From contig NZ_AP021846.1 in assembly GCF_009176705.1 (NCBI RefSeq), positions 342,001 through 406,000 on the forward strand: 64,000 nucleotides of DNA, written 5' to 3'. Each line of letters begins with the position of its first letter. The first letter of the stretch is position 1. Position numbers and translations under genes: made by a program. Shown here piece after piece: positions 17,302 through 26,196 of the stretch. The notes beneath the pieces are model-generated. The model saw nothing but the letters and a program-made list of their open reading frames with translations. It was not told the origin of the DNA and searched no databases. Source of the stretch: Pseudoalteromonas sp. A25. GTDB lineage: Bacteria; Pseudomonadota; Gammaproteobacteria; Enterobacterales; Alteromonadaceae.

Positions 17302-17976
17302 ATGAGAGAAGTCAATAATGTCGTTGTTATTGGTGCAACGGGTGGTTCTGGATATAACACAGTTCAAGCGCTTGTTAAGCTTGGCTATACAGTGACGGCC
17401 ATGTCACGCAATGCATCAAAAACTTTTAAATCCCCTATTAAAGCTGTCGATGGTTCTGCGCTAGACGAAGCGCCGCTGCGAGTTGCTATTGCAGGGCAAG
17501 ATGCAGTCATTATTACGCTGGGGATTTCGCAAAACCCTATTGGTGTGCGTTTATTTGGTGCTCAAAAAACACCTTTAAACATTCGCAGTCAGGGGACCAA
17601 AAAGGTTATTCAAGTGATGAAGTCGTTAGGAGTAAAGCGCTTAATTGTGCAAACCACATATGGCTCAGGCCCGAGCAAAAATAAACTGCGTTTATTAGAT
17701 AAGTTGTTTTTTGACTGGATCTTAAAACCGCAAGTTGATGACACTGAATTGCAAGATTCATACGTGAGAGAAAGCCAGTTAGATTGGACGATTGTTCAGC
17801 CTGTGCACTTAACGGATGATGATAATTACCATGAACGGCTTTTTTCATCGTCTAACTATGAAGTAGGGCAGTGGTCGGTGTCGCGTACGTTGGTAGGAAA
17901 ATTTAACGCTTTGTTAGTAAACGATAATGCCACGATTAATGAGACATATACGCTCTCAGCCTTGCCAGAAACCTAA
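17302..17976 (+). CDS. NAD(P)-binding SDR/NmrA-like protein
   Basis: Atypical short-chain dehydrogenase fold. The N-terminal strand and glycine loop VVVIGATGGSGYNTVQALVK bind NAD(P), and RLIVQTTYGSGPS and LDWTIVQPVHLTDD are usual for NAD(P)H-binding NmrA-like proteins. Length 224 is at the short end but complete. Substrate is unknown; this group includes anthrone-oxygenase-like and flavin-reductase-like proteins and redox sensors. It is likely the partner gene of the preceding AraC regulator. Confidence 0.82.
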   Translation: MREVNNVVVIGATGGSGYNTVQALVKLGYTVTAMSRNASKTFKSPIKAVDGSALDEAPLRVAIAGQDAVIITLGISQNPIGVRLFGAQKTPLNIRSQGTKKVIQVMKSLGVKRLIVQTTYGSGPSKNKLRLLDKLFFDWILKPQVDDTELQDSYVRESQLDWTIVQPVHLTDDDNYHERLFSSSNYEVGQWSVSRTLVGKFNALLVNDNATINETYTLSALPET

Positions 17977-18124
17977 ACTACGGTTGTTGATAATAACGAG
18001 CCATTTAGTTGTTACTCAGCATATGAGCGTAGTGTATAAATTGCTAGTTTCAACGGTTCCTCATTTTTCTAACTACACTTACTTAATCTTAGGGGTTACC
18101 TAGCAATTAAAAGTGAGTGGATAA

Positions 18125-19528
18125 ATGCCAACAATTACATTTCATGGGGCTGCGCAAGAAGTAACAGGATCATGCCATTTAGTTAGCTCCGTATCACTGG
18201 GTGATGTATTGCTAGATTGTGGCATGCATCAAGGGATGAGAGCGAAGCGGTTGATTTCTCGTGAGCAGTTTTCTTTTAATCCGCTGAGTATAGACATGGT
18301 TATTTTATCGCATGCTCATCTAGACCATTGTGGTAGGTTGCCTTGCTTGGTACATGAGGGATTTTCCGGCCCGATTTATTGTACTGAGGCGACCGCGCAG
18401 CTACTGCCTATTATGCTATTCGATGCACTGAGTTTATATGAAAACGATTTACGAAGAGAAAACCGAAAGCGAGCTCGTAAGGGGCTAGCTGATATCGACG
18501 CTCAGTATAGTAAAGCTGATGTATTAAAAGTTTTAGACTGCCTTAAGCCACTTCCATATAAACAACACAAAAGCATTGGTAATGGTGCGTTAGTGTGTTT
18601 CTACGATGCGGGACACATACTCGGCTCTGCCATTGTAGAGCTAATATTGAATGATGAAGCAAAGCAGAAAAAGTTAGTGTTTTCTGGAGACTTGGGTAAT
18701 ACCGATACGTTATTGATGAATGACCCCACACTTTTGGAAGACGCAGACATCGTGTTGATGGAAGGTACGTATGGAGATCGTGAGCATAAAACTTTAGGTG
18801 ATACACAAAGACAACTGCAAGAAATTTTGAGTAACGCCTTCGCCAGAGGAGGCAATGTGATGATCCCGGCGTTTGCTGTGGGTCGCACTCAGGAATTGCT
18901 ACTTTATTTGGGAAAATTACAGCAGGCAGGAGAGCTGGATAATTGGCAGGTTTTTCTTGATAGTCCTATGGCTATAGAGGTCACGTCTGTCTATGACCAG
19001 TGGCTACCGACATTAGATTGCGAGGGAGTCAAAAAGTTGTGTACAGGTGAACAAACCCTGTTGAAGAATTTTTTATCCACGTTGCACTTGATGGTTGATG
19101 CTGAAGACTCGATGGCCATCAATAAAATTAGCAAAGGAGCGTTAGTTATTGCTGGCAGTGGCATGTGTACAGGAGGGCGTATCACGCATCACTTTAAGCA
19201 CCGCATTTGGGATAGCCGTAACACGATTATTTTTGTGGGCTATCAAGCCAATGGTACGCTGGGGAGAATATTGGTTGATGGGGCTCAGCACGTTAAATTG
19301 TTTGGCGAAGATATTATCGTCAAAGCGAGTATTGAAACGCTAAATGGTTTCTCAGCGCATGCTGGTCAGGCGGCATTAATTGACTGGGTGAGTCACTTTA
19401 AGACGAATCCTAAAGTTGTGCTTGTACATGGTGAACCAGATGCATTAGAAGCGCTTGCGGATAAACTTGAGCAAATGCATAACATACAGGCAGAGATCCC
19501 GGTGCTTGGTGATACGATTGAGTTTTGA
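18125..19528 (+). CDS. Metallo-beta-lactamase fold, beta-CASP family RNA-processing-type hydrolase
   Basis: Predicted zinc-dependent nuclease of the CPSF-73/RNase J-like superfamily. The metal motif HAHLDH is in LSHAHLDHCGRLPCLVHEGF (about residues 60-79), further metal ligands are in YDAGHILGSA and FSGDLGNTD, and the beta-CASP part shows MEGTYGDREH, SGMCTGGRITHH and LNGFSAHAGQ. Length 467 fits the bacterial YSH1-type proteins. It may cleave RNA, but the substrate is not known. It stands alone on the plus strand, converging on the sialidase remnant. Confidence 0.9.
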   Translation: MPTITFHGAAQEVTGSCHLVSSVSLGDVLLDCGMHQGMRAKRLISREQFSFNPLSIDMVILSHAHLDHCGRLPCLVHEGFSGPIYCTEATAQLLPIMLFDALSLYENDLRRENRKRARKGLADIDAQYSKADVLKVLDCLKPLPYKQHKSIGNGALVCFYDAGHILGSAIVELILNDEAKQKKLVFSGDLGNTDTLLMNDPTLLEDADIVLMEGTYGDREHKTLGDTQRQLQEILSNAFARGGNVMIPAFAVGRTQELLLYLGKLQQAGELDNWQVFLDSPMAIEVTSVYDQWLPTLDCEGVKKLCTGEQTLLKNFLSTLHLMVDAEDSMAINKISKGALVIAGSGMCTGGRITHHFKHRIWDSRNTIIFVGYQANGTLGRILVDGAQHVKLFGEDIIVKASIETLNGFSAHAGQAALIDWVSHFKTNPKVVLVHGEPDALEALADKLEQMHNIQAEIPVLGDTIEF

Positions 19529-19600
19529 TGGGTCGTAAATACAGGTGTATTGTGCTGAGTTATAATCGTAACTACACAGTAAGACTTTGCTGGGCTTTGG

Positions 19601-20314
19601 TCATAAGTGTATGGTCGAAAAGCGCAGAGTTTGCTGGTTGACAGAATAGCACAACAGCAAGCTGCCATCGTTGAGCATAGCAAGAGCGGGATAGGCTAAA
19701 TCATCATTGTCGGTGTTTGGTTCTTCATGAATAATGCGTTTTTCACCCGCCCAGTTGATAAAAATAACCCAAAGCTTTTTTCTATTTTGGTGCGAAGGGT
19801 TGATTGCCATGTAATAACCCTCAGTATTAATCGCACGAAGCAAAGCAAATGCGGAATTAGGGTTTGGTATATCGGTTCTATATAGAGAACTGAAGGAGTT
19901 GCCGTTATCGGTGCTTTTAAAATGATACAGATTAGCCAAATTGCTTCTGCAATAGCCGTGTATTTCGTTATTGGGGTATTTTATCAAAGCCGGTTGCAAA
20001 AAATGCTCAGTTATTTTGGCTGCTGTGTGGTTAACGTTGACGAGCTGGGTTTCTCCTGTGTTCACATTGAGCTTTTCAATCGTAATTCTGCTAGGGCCTT
20101 TTTCAGTACTCGATGGTAGTAGTAACCAATCACTGTTTAACCATAACGGAGCGTGTTTAGTTGGTCCTATCAAATTACCGGGCAGCCTGCAGGGCTTGGA
20201 CCAGCGTGTGAAGTCACGGGATATTACAACATATCCTTGCCAATCATAGGGGCTATGCCCTTTTTTTAGCATCACCCATATTTGCCCATTCACAACATGA
20301 ACAACAGGGTTTAC
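19601..20314 (-). pseudogene. 5'-truncated sialidase (BNR) family gene
   Basis: The open frame shows the C-terminal two thirds of a sialidase-like beta-propeller: NPVVHVVNGQIWVML, then GPTKHAPLWLNSDWLLLPSS, an Asp-box-like STDNGNSF, NPNSAFALLRAINTEG and YPALAMLNDGSLLLCYS near the end. Family members usually begin about 100-130 residues earlier with the first propeller blade. Here a TAG at 20317-20315 interrupts directly before NPVVH, and the sequence upstream shows nothing of that blade. The only possible start is a GTG at 20293 without a ribosome binding site, giving 230 residues. I read it as a decayed remnant; a very short functional variant cannot be excluded. Confidence 0.7.
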
Positions 20315-20383
20315 CTATTTTAAAAGTTCTGTCGAACGATGTCTTTTGAGTGTACTTATAAGTAACTTATTTTAACAGAAATT

Positions 20384-20406
20384 GGCTTGGCAAAAATTGC
20401 CAAGCC
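20384..20406 (-). terminator. Probable terminator of the chitinase gene
   Basis: A 10-bp perfect stem GGCTTGGCAA (20384-20393) with TTGCCAAGCC (20397-20406) and a 3-base loop, 16 bases after the chitinase stop. On the minus strand it is followed by AATTTCTGTT, a weak T tract. Confidence 0.6.
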
Positions 20407-20421
20407 ACAATGAGTGTAAAG

Positions 20422-22968
20422 TTAGTTTTGTTGATTAAGCTGTGTTAGTTTCTCCCCAATCGGCTTAGAGAAGTTATAACCATCGTATTTATCCCAGTTG
20501 ATAGACCAAGTCATAACACCACCAAAGTTAGGGTAACGCTTATTTGGTACAATCGATGAACAGTTGGTGGCGTTTATTAGGCAATCCAGCGCTGCTGTAA
20601 TATTACCAATCGGCGCTTGACCTGAATTAGCTGATTGAGGCCCTGAAGGTAAACCAATCGCTACTTGATCATCGCGTAACGGCATAAAACGAGAGCCGTC
20701 GGCTAAGTCAAAGCCTTCAACGAGCATTTTGGCATGGGCTACCATCATATTTACAGAGCCTTCAGGCGCACTGCCTGGTTCATATGGATTGGGTAATCCC
20801 CCATTGTTATACAGTTGTACGTGGAGTAAATCTAAGGTCTCTCGAAGCTCATTGATCAGAGGAATATATGCGCCCCAAATACCTGAGTAGGCGATCATTC
20901 CGCCGTGCACGTAAGGGTGCTCCGGTGCCATGGTTAGCACCATATCGCCACCTACATTTTGCTCAATTTGTTTTAGTGCACGAGGTAGTCTGGCTTGAAT
21001 TTGCGAGCCATGTACGAGGTTGGAGCCGCTTTCTAGGTCAATGTCTAAACCGTCAAAACCCCATTCATTGATGATATCGGTTAGGCTTGCCACAAAATTG
21101 GCTTCATCACTATCAGTGTTAAGTGTGATAGTGCCTTCTGCGCCACCAAGGCTAAGTACAAACACTTTACCTTGTGCCTGTAGGTTCTGCATATCTTGCT
21201 TAAATTGCACAGGATCAACGGGTGGGCAATTTGAGTGAATATCTTTTTCAAACAAATTGAAATGAACTGTGCCGTTAGAGTTTCTATCGTTGTCGGCAAA
21301 GGCAATATCAATAATATCCCAGGCATCAGAAATTTGATTTAATGGGATCGGGCAGCCAGCTGGATTGACAAAGTTATGCCAGTAGCCGATGAGTTTATGG
21401 GTTTTGCCAAGAGGCTTATCTATCACTTTTATACTCACTCCCTCGCTTTGCGCCTCATTACCCAAGTTATCTTTGGCTGTAGCGACAAGTGTTTTCATAC
21501 CTAAACTTGCGGGGGTATAAGTTGTTGAATAAGGCGCGGTGGTGTCTGTGGCTACGACAACTCCATCGATTGCAAAGCTAACTTGAGTGACTTGCCCAAC
21601 TAAAGCTGCAGCATCTGCTTTGACTTGCACTGAGCTGCCGAGAGTCAGTTGGGTGCCCGCACTTGGGGAGGTGATTGAGGCAACTAAAGGCTTGTCTGTT
21701 ACCGTTACCATTTGTGCACTGCTAGCGACGTTGCCTTCATTGTCTGTTGCTGTTGCTTTTAACGAGATAGCGCCCAGCTGTTGTGCTTGCCAAGTAACGG
21801 AGTAAGGTGCTTGTGAAAGACTGGCAAGTAAAGTGTCGTTGGCATATACACTTACCTGATTGATTTGTCCGTCAGCATCTTGCGCTTGAACAGCAATCTC
21901 ATAGTGATTGCCTTGTAATAGGGAGCTGTTCGGTGTTGGTGATATAAAGCTCACTTGTGGTGCGATGGCGCAAATACCTTGATCTGTCCAAGCTTCTTGC
22001 CAGTGCTCTCCTACACCTGGTTCATAAGCCCAAAGTGCACTAGAGCTGCACCAAGGACCAATATCGCATCTGTACTTGTTATTGTGATGAGATACTAAGT
22101 CACCCGCATTATAATTGCCGCCAGCCTGATATGCAGGAACATTGGCGCAGCCTCCAGAGCTTTGCGCTGTTACATCAACCGATACAAGTGCGCTTGCGGT
22201 TGCTCCTTTGTCGTCGGTGGCGATAGCTTTGAGTTGCTGCTTGCCAACAGTAGCAAGCCAATCATGTTCGTAAGGCGCAGTGGTATCGGTGCTAAGCTTA
22301 GTATTGTTAAGCCAAAACTCGACAGACTCTATTTCACCATCAGCATCTTTTGCATCGGCACTAATACGTATTGTCTCACCTTTTTTAAACTGAGCATCGT
22401 TTGCCGGATTTAGTAGCTCAACTGTTGGTGGTAAGTTTTCCATCCCATCGCGTATCGTAAGCTGCGCCAATTTACTGGTTCTAGTAGCCCCTTTGTCATC
22501 GGTTGCCACTGCGCTGACGACATATTGCCCTACCACTGTTTGCCAAGTAATTTGGTAGGGAGATTGATTTGCGATACCGATAGATTGTGAATCTAAAAAG
22601 AACTCAACTTGTGCTACCTGTCCATCTGGATCGGATGCTTCGGCGATAAAAACAGCGCTGTCATTTGCGGGTAAAACAGAGCCATCAACAGGGCTGGTAA
22701 GCACCACGTTAGGGGCTTGGTTGCCACCACATTGTCCGAGGTTTTTCCAAACATAAAAAGGGGCTGAGTTGTTTGTTGGAGATTGATTAAGTGTCCACCA
22801 CTGGGCTTCAAAGGCAGTATTTTGTTGTGTGACTAGATCGCCTTTAGTGTATACCAATGTATTTGACCATGTTGCTAGCCCCTGACAATCATATGCCAGC
22901 GCATGAAGCGGTAACACTGATAGCCCTAACAGGGCATGGGGTAAGATTATTCGTTTTGAAAATGCCAT
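20422..22968 (-). CDS. Secreted multidomain GH18 chitinase
   Basis: Extracellular enzyme hydrolysing chitin to chitooligosaccharides. The frame extends 25 codons further, but the ATG at 22968, preceded by AAGGAAAC, begins a clear signal peptide (MAFSKRIILPHALLGLSVLP, then LHALA), giving 848 residues. Domain order: a chitin-binding CBM5/12-like module (about 27-85, with WWTLNQSP and YVWKNLGQC), two Ig-like domains (about 87-270, each with DPDG/DADG and ATDDKGAT), a second CBM5/12-like module (about 275-335, NYNAGDLVSHHNNKYRCDIG), two more Ig-like domains (about 340-520) and the GH18 barrel with DGLDIDLES, catalytic acid E646. Likely works with the GH20 hexosaminidase and NagP encoded at 55.8-59.9 kb. 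Confidence 0.95.
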   Translation of the reverse strand: MAFSKRIILPHALLGLSVLPLHALAYDCQGLATWSNTLVYTKGDLVTQQNTAFEAQWWTLNQSPTNNSAPFYVWKNLGQCGGNQAPNVVLTSPVDGSVLPANDSAVFIAEASDPDGQVAQVEFFLDSQSIGIANQSPYQITWQTVVGQYVVSAVATDDKGATRTSKLAQLTIRDGMENLPPTVELLNPANDAQFKKGETIRISADAKDADGEIESVEFWLNNTKLSTDTTAPYEHDWLATVGKQQLKAIATDDKGATASALVSVDVTAQSSGGCANVPAYQAGGNYNAGDLVSHHNNKYRCDIGPWCSSSALWAYEPGVGEHWQEAWTDQGICAIAPQVSFISPTPNSSLLQGNHYEIAVQAQDADGQINQVSVYANDTLLASLSQAPYSVTWQAQQLGAISLKATATDNEGNVASSAQMVTVTDKPLVASITSPSAGTQLTLGSSVQVKADAAALVGQVTQVSFAIDGVVVATDTTAPYSTTYTPASLGMKTLVATAKDNLGNEAQSEGVSIKVIDKPLGKTHKLIGYWHNFVNPAGCPIPLNQISDAWDIIDIAFADNDRNSNGTVHFNLFEKDIHSNCPPVDPVQFKQDMQNLQAQGKVFVLSLGGAEGTITLNTDSDEANFVASLTDIINEWGFDGLDIDLESGSNLVHGSQIQARLPRALKQIEQNVGGDMVLTMAPEHPYVHGGMIAYSGIWGAYIPLINELRETLDLLHVQLYNNGGLPNPYEPGSAPEGSVNMMVAHAKMLVEGFDLADGSRFMPLRDDQVAIGLPSGPQSANSGQAPIGNITAALDCLINATNCSSIVPNKRYPNFGGVMTWSINWDKYDGYNFSKPIGEKLTQLNQQN

Positions 22969-23285
22969 GATTGTTTCCTTTACAGTTGTATTATTTTTGC
23001 ACAAAGCAAAATTCAGCATATAACCTAGGTGCATGTTAAGCAATTGTGATTTAGTTATATGCGTTTAAAGTTTGAGCATAATGGTCAATATTAAAAGCAG
23101 TTAATAGGGGATAGAGCAGCTATCTGTTATACTAAAGTTCTTGCTTGTATCTAGGCGGCTATTACGCGCATCAAGTGAGTACAGTTGGCTGAGTATAACA
23201 ATGTACAAACAATGTTTGCTCGGGCTTATGCCACTGTGGTTATCCTATCTTATTGTTGATAATAAGCCCCAACACGAGAGTTTAA

Positions 23286-24665
23286 ATGACATTTTCTGAT
23301 TTGGGGTTATCTCCCGCTATTGTTCAAACAATTAATGAAAAAGGCTACAGTGAGCCGACACCTATCCAAGCAAAAGGGATCCCTGCGGTTTTAAGCGGAC
23401 GAGATGTAATGGCTGCTGCGCAAACGGGAACGGGTAAAACAGCTGCCTTTACATTACCAATTATTGAGCAATTGTTGGCGCATGAGCGTCCTCGAGCAAA
23501 CCAAGCCTTGGCTTTAGTGTTAGCGCCAACAAGAGAGCTCGCTCTGCAAATAGCGGAAAACGTAGAAGCATACAGTCAAGGTACGCGCTTGCGCTCTGCT
23601 GTGGTATATGGAGGGGTGAAAATCAACCCGCAAATGATGCAGCTTCGCAAAGGCGTAGATATTCTCATTGCAACACCTGGGCGCTTACTTGATTTGCATA
23701 ACCAAAATGCGGTTAAATTTAACCAATTGACCACTTTGGTATTAGATGAAGCTGACCGTATGTTAGATATGGGCTTTATTCATGACATTAAAAAAATTAT
23801 TAAAGCACTGCCCAAGCAGCGTCAAAACTTATTATTCTCAGCTACTTTTTCAGAACCAATTCAAGAGCTTGCTAAAGGCTTGATCGTTGATCCGATAGAG
23901 ATCTCGGTAACACCCAAAAATGCCGCATCTAAAACAGTAACGCAGTGTGTTTACGGTATTGATAAAGCTAAGAAAACCAAATTGTTGAGCCACCTGATCC
24001 GTAGTAAAAAGTGGCAACAAGTTTTGGTGTTTTGTCGTACAAAGCATGGTGCTAACCGATTAGTTACCCAGCTTGAGAGAGACAAAATCGCGGGTGCAGC
24101 GATTCATGGTAATAAATCGCAATCGGCGAGGGTTAAAGCGCTCAATGGCTTTAAATCGGGTGAAATATCAGTACTGGTTGCCACCGATATTGTAGCTAGG
24201 GGGCTGGATATTGCTGAGTTACCATATGTTGTTAACTATGACTTGCCGAATGTGTATGAAGATTATGTGCATCGTATTGGTAGAACAGGGCGTGCTGGCA
24301 GTGATGGGTTTGCGGTGTCTTTTGTAACGATTGATGATGCGGATGATTTATATGGTATAGAGCGATTTATTGGTGCCTTGATCCCAAGAGCGCAAGAGCC
24401 GGGTTTTGAAGCGCAACACCCAGTACCAGAAAAGGCACTAGATACGCGTCCAATTAAACAAAAAAAACCTAAAAAGCCGAAGGTGCGCAAAGAGCATCAA
24501 GCTGTTGATCACGGTAAGCTCCAACAAACTTCCAGTGCGAAAAAAGCGAAACCAAACTCTGCAAACAAGGTTAAACAGCAACGTGTTAAAGCGGCGATTG
24601 ACAATCCAACCAATGCTAAGCCAAAGCGTCGTCGTTTTAAGCCAAAACCTGCGAATACACCCTAA
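23286..24665 (+). CDS. DEAD-box RNA helicase, RhlE-like
   Basis: ATP-dependent RNA helicase. The motifs occur in order: Q motif (TPIQAKGIP), motif [10 protein letters not shown], Ia PTRELALQ, Ib TPGRLLD, II DEAD ([10 protein letters not shown]), III SAT (LFSATFS), then [18 protein letters not shown] and [11 protein letters not shown] basic Lys/Arg/Pro-rich tail fills about residues 380-459, as in RhlE, and probably binds RNA. Length 459 is usual. Divergent from the chitinase gene; a terminator follows. Confidence 0.92.
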   Translation: MTFSDLGLSPAIVQTINEKGYSEPTPIQAKGIPAVLSGRDVMAAAQTGTGKTAAFTLPIIEQLLAHERPRANQALALVLAPTRELALQIAENVEAYSQGTRLRSAVVYGGVKINPQMMQLRKGVDILIATPGRLLDLHNQNAVKFNQLTTLVLDEADRMLDMGFIHDIKKIIKALPKQRQNLLFSATFSEPIQELAKGLIVDPIEISVTPKNAASKTVTQCVYGIDKAKKTKLLSHLIRSKKWQQVLVFCRTKHGANRLVTQLERDKIAGAAIHGNKSQSARVKALNGFKSGEISVLVATDIVARGLDIAELPYVVNYDLPNVYEDYVHRIGRTGRAGSDGFAVSFVTIDDADDLYGIERFIGALIPRAQEPGFEAQHPVPEKALDTRPIKQKKPKKPKVRKEHQAVDHGKLQQTSSAKKAKPNSANKVKQQRVKAAIDNPTNAKPKRRRFKPKPANTP

Positions 24666-24722
24666 TGTGAGCATTGAATATTGTCTTATTGAATAATTTG
24701 TCTCATGCTAGAGATATAGATT

Positions 24723-24749
24723 AAACCGTTGCTAGTCAGCGGTTTTTTT
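24723..24749 (+). terminator. Terminator after the helicase gene
   Basis: Stem AAACCG with CGGTTT closing an imperfect 11-base loop that can extend the helix, followed by seven T. It lies between the helicase stop and the antiporter start. Confidence 0.7.
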
Positions 24750-24768
24750 CGCTCTCAAAGGGAACAAC

Positions 24769-25974
24769 ATGACTGACTACGCGTTAGCCTGTGTGGGTAT
24801 AGCGATTTTTATTTACTCAATTAGTGTAAGACAGATCAAACGGGCTGAGCTGACGGGCTCTATTTGGTTTGTTTCATTGGGGGCTTTGCTGGGCTGGTGG
24901 TTCAAAGATGAATGGCAGTTTCAAATTCAAGACAGCACTTTTGTTTTACCTATCATTGAGTTAACACTGGCTATTGTGTTATTTAGTGATGCAGCAAAAA
25001 CGCGTTTACGCGTGCTGTTTCACTCTTACCAATTGCCTTTATTAATGTTACTAGTAGCGCTGCCTATCACCATGATCCTTGGCACTTTATTAGCACATTG
25101 GCTATTGACGCTGAGTTGGCTGTATGCGGCATTGCTTGCTGTTATTATTAGTCCGACCGATGCCGCTTTGTGTAAAGGGTTCATAACACAAAAGCAAGCA
25201 CCTGCAAATTTACGTGAAGCGGTGAACATAGAAAGTGGCTTAAACGATGGATTATGTATTCCCGTATTTGTATTTCTATTGGCAATTGCGGGTGGTCAAA
25301 CGCAATCGAGCTGGTTTGGATTAGTAGGGCTATTTTTTAAAGAAGTTAGCATTGCGTTGCTGGTTGCCGCAATACTTACCGCTGGGTCAATAACAGCCAT
25401 TAAAGCAGCCCATAAAAGGCACATGTTTGCCTTAAACTCCAGCCCCTTCTTATTTATCGGGATTGTCATTGCCATCTTTTCAATTACAGAATCGTTTGAT
25501 GGTAGTGGCTTTATTGCGGTGTTTGTCAGTGGACTGTTATTTGATAGATTTTACCAACACAGTTTTAAAGAAGAGTTGATTGAAGATAGTGAACATATTG
25601 CTGACTTTGCATCTTTGCTGATCTGGGTGTTATTTGGCATGGTCGTCAGTCAAACTTTGAGCTTTAGCGATAACTTATACGAATGGTTATATGCACTGTT
25701 AGCTGCCAGCGTGATCCGTATTATCCCTGTGCTGCTGAGTTTAATACCAAGCCAACTAAGCATTGAAGGTAAACTCACTTTAGCTTGGTTTGGTCCCAAA
25801 GGATTAGCCTCGGTGATACTAACTTTAATGCTACTACAGGCAAATATTGAAGGAACTCAGTTGATCGCACATGTTGCCGCTTACACCATCTTACTCAGCG
25901 TGTTTTTGCACGGAGTGAGCACACGGTCTATTTCGTTGCGTTTTTTTCAAAAGCATAGGAAAGCTAAACAATAG
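24769..25974 (+). CDS. CPA1-type cation:proton antiporter
   Basis: Inner membrane exchanger of the Na+(K+)/H+ antiporter superfamily with about 11-12 hydrophobic helices over 401 residues. The motif NIESGLNDGLCIPVF (about residues 152-166) contains the ND pair of electroneutral CPA1 exchangers, and ISPTDAALCKGF is the matching TD-containing segment; both lie at the ion site in known members. There is no C-terminal regulatory domain. The transported ion cannot be read from the sequence. It is probably monocistronic, with GGGAAC upstream. Confidence 0.88.
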   Translation: MTDYALACVGIAIFIYSISVRQIKRAELTGSIWFVSLGALLGWWFKDEWQFQIQDSTFVLPIIELTLAIVLFSDAAKTRLRVLFHSYQLPLLMLLVALPITMILGTLLAHWLLTLSWLYAALLAVIISPTDAALCKGFITQKQAPANLREAVNIESGLNDGLCIPVFVFLLAIAGGQTQSSWFGLVGLFFKEVSIALLVAAILTAGSITAIKAAHKRHMFALNSSPFLFIGIVIAIFSITESFDGSGFIAVFVSGLLFDRFYQHSFKEELIEDSEHIADFASLLIWVLFGMVVSQTLSFSDNLYEWLYALLAASVIRIIPVLLSLIPSQLSIEGKLTLAWFGPKGLASVILTLMLLQANIEGTQLIAHVAAYTILLSVFLHGVSTRSISLRFFQKHRKAKQ

Positions 25975-26089
25975 TTATATAGTTTCGCTAACTAAAATAA
26001 CCTCTCCATTATTTTCACATTTAATCTATTGATACTCTTAGACTAAAAATCGTCACTCACTTTAACCGTGAATAGAGCTTGAACTCAAA

Positions 26090-26118
26090 CTGTCATTTTA
26101 CTGCAATTAAAAAGTCAT
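26090..26118 (+). promoter_or_regulatory. Pho box (PhoB binding site) upstream of alkaline phosphatase
   Basis: CTGTCAT (26090-26096), 4 bp, CTGCAAT (26101-26107), 4 bp, AAGTCAT (26112-26118). The first two repeats match the Pho box pattern of CTGTCAT heptamers in 11-bp phase, and a third weaker heptamer continues the phase. It lies 79-107 bases before the phosphatase start, so the gene should be induced by phosphate starvation. Confidence 0.8.
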
Positions 26119-26196
26119 TTTTTGTCCCTAAACTGTGCCGCAACTTAATCAGTTGCGATTTTAGCAACTGAGCGCTCACGTTACAGGAAATTTACC

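Noticed and set aside
17152..17367. 71-codon minus-strand frame between the AraC and SDR genes
   Set aside because: Overlaps the start of the SDR gene, no family and no ribosome binding site.
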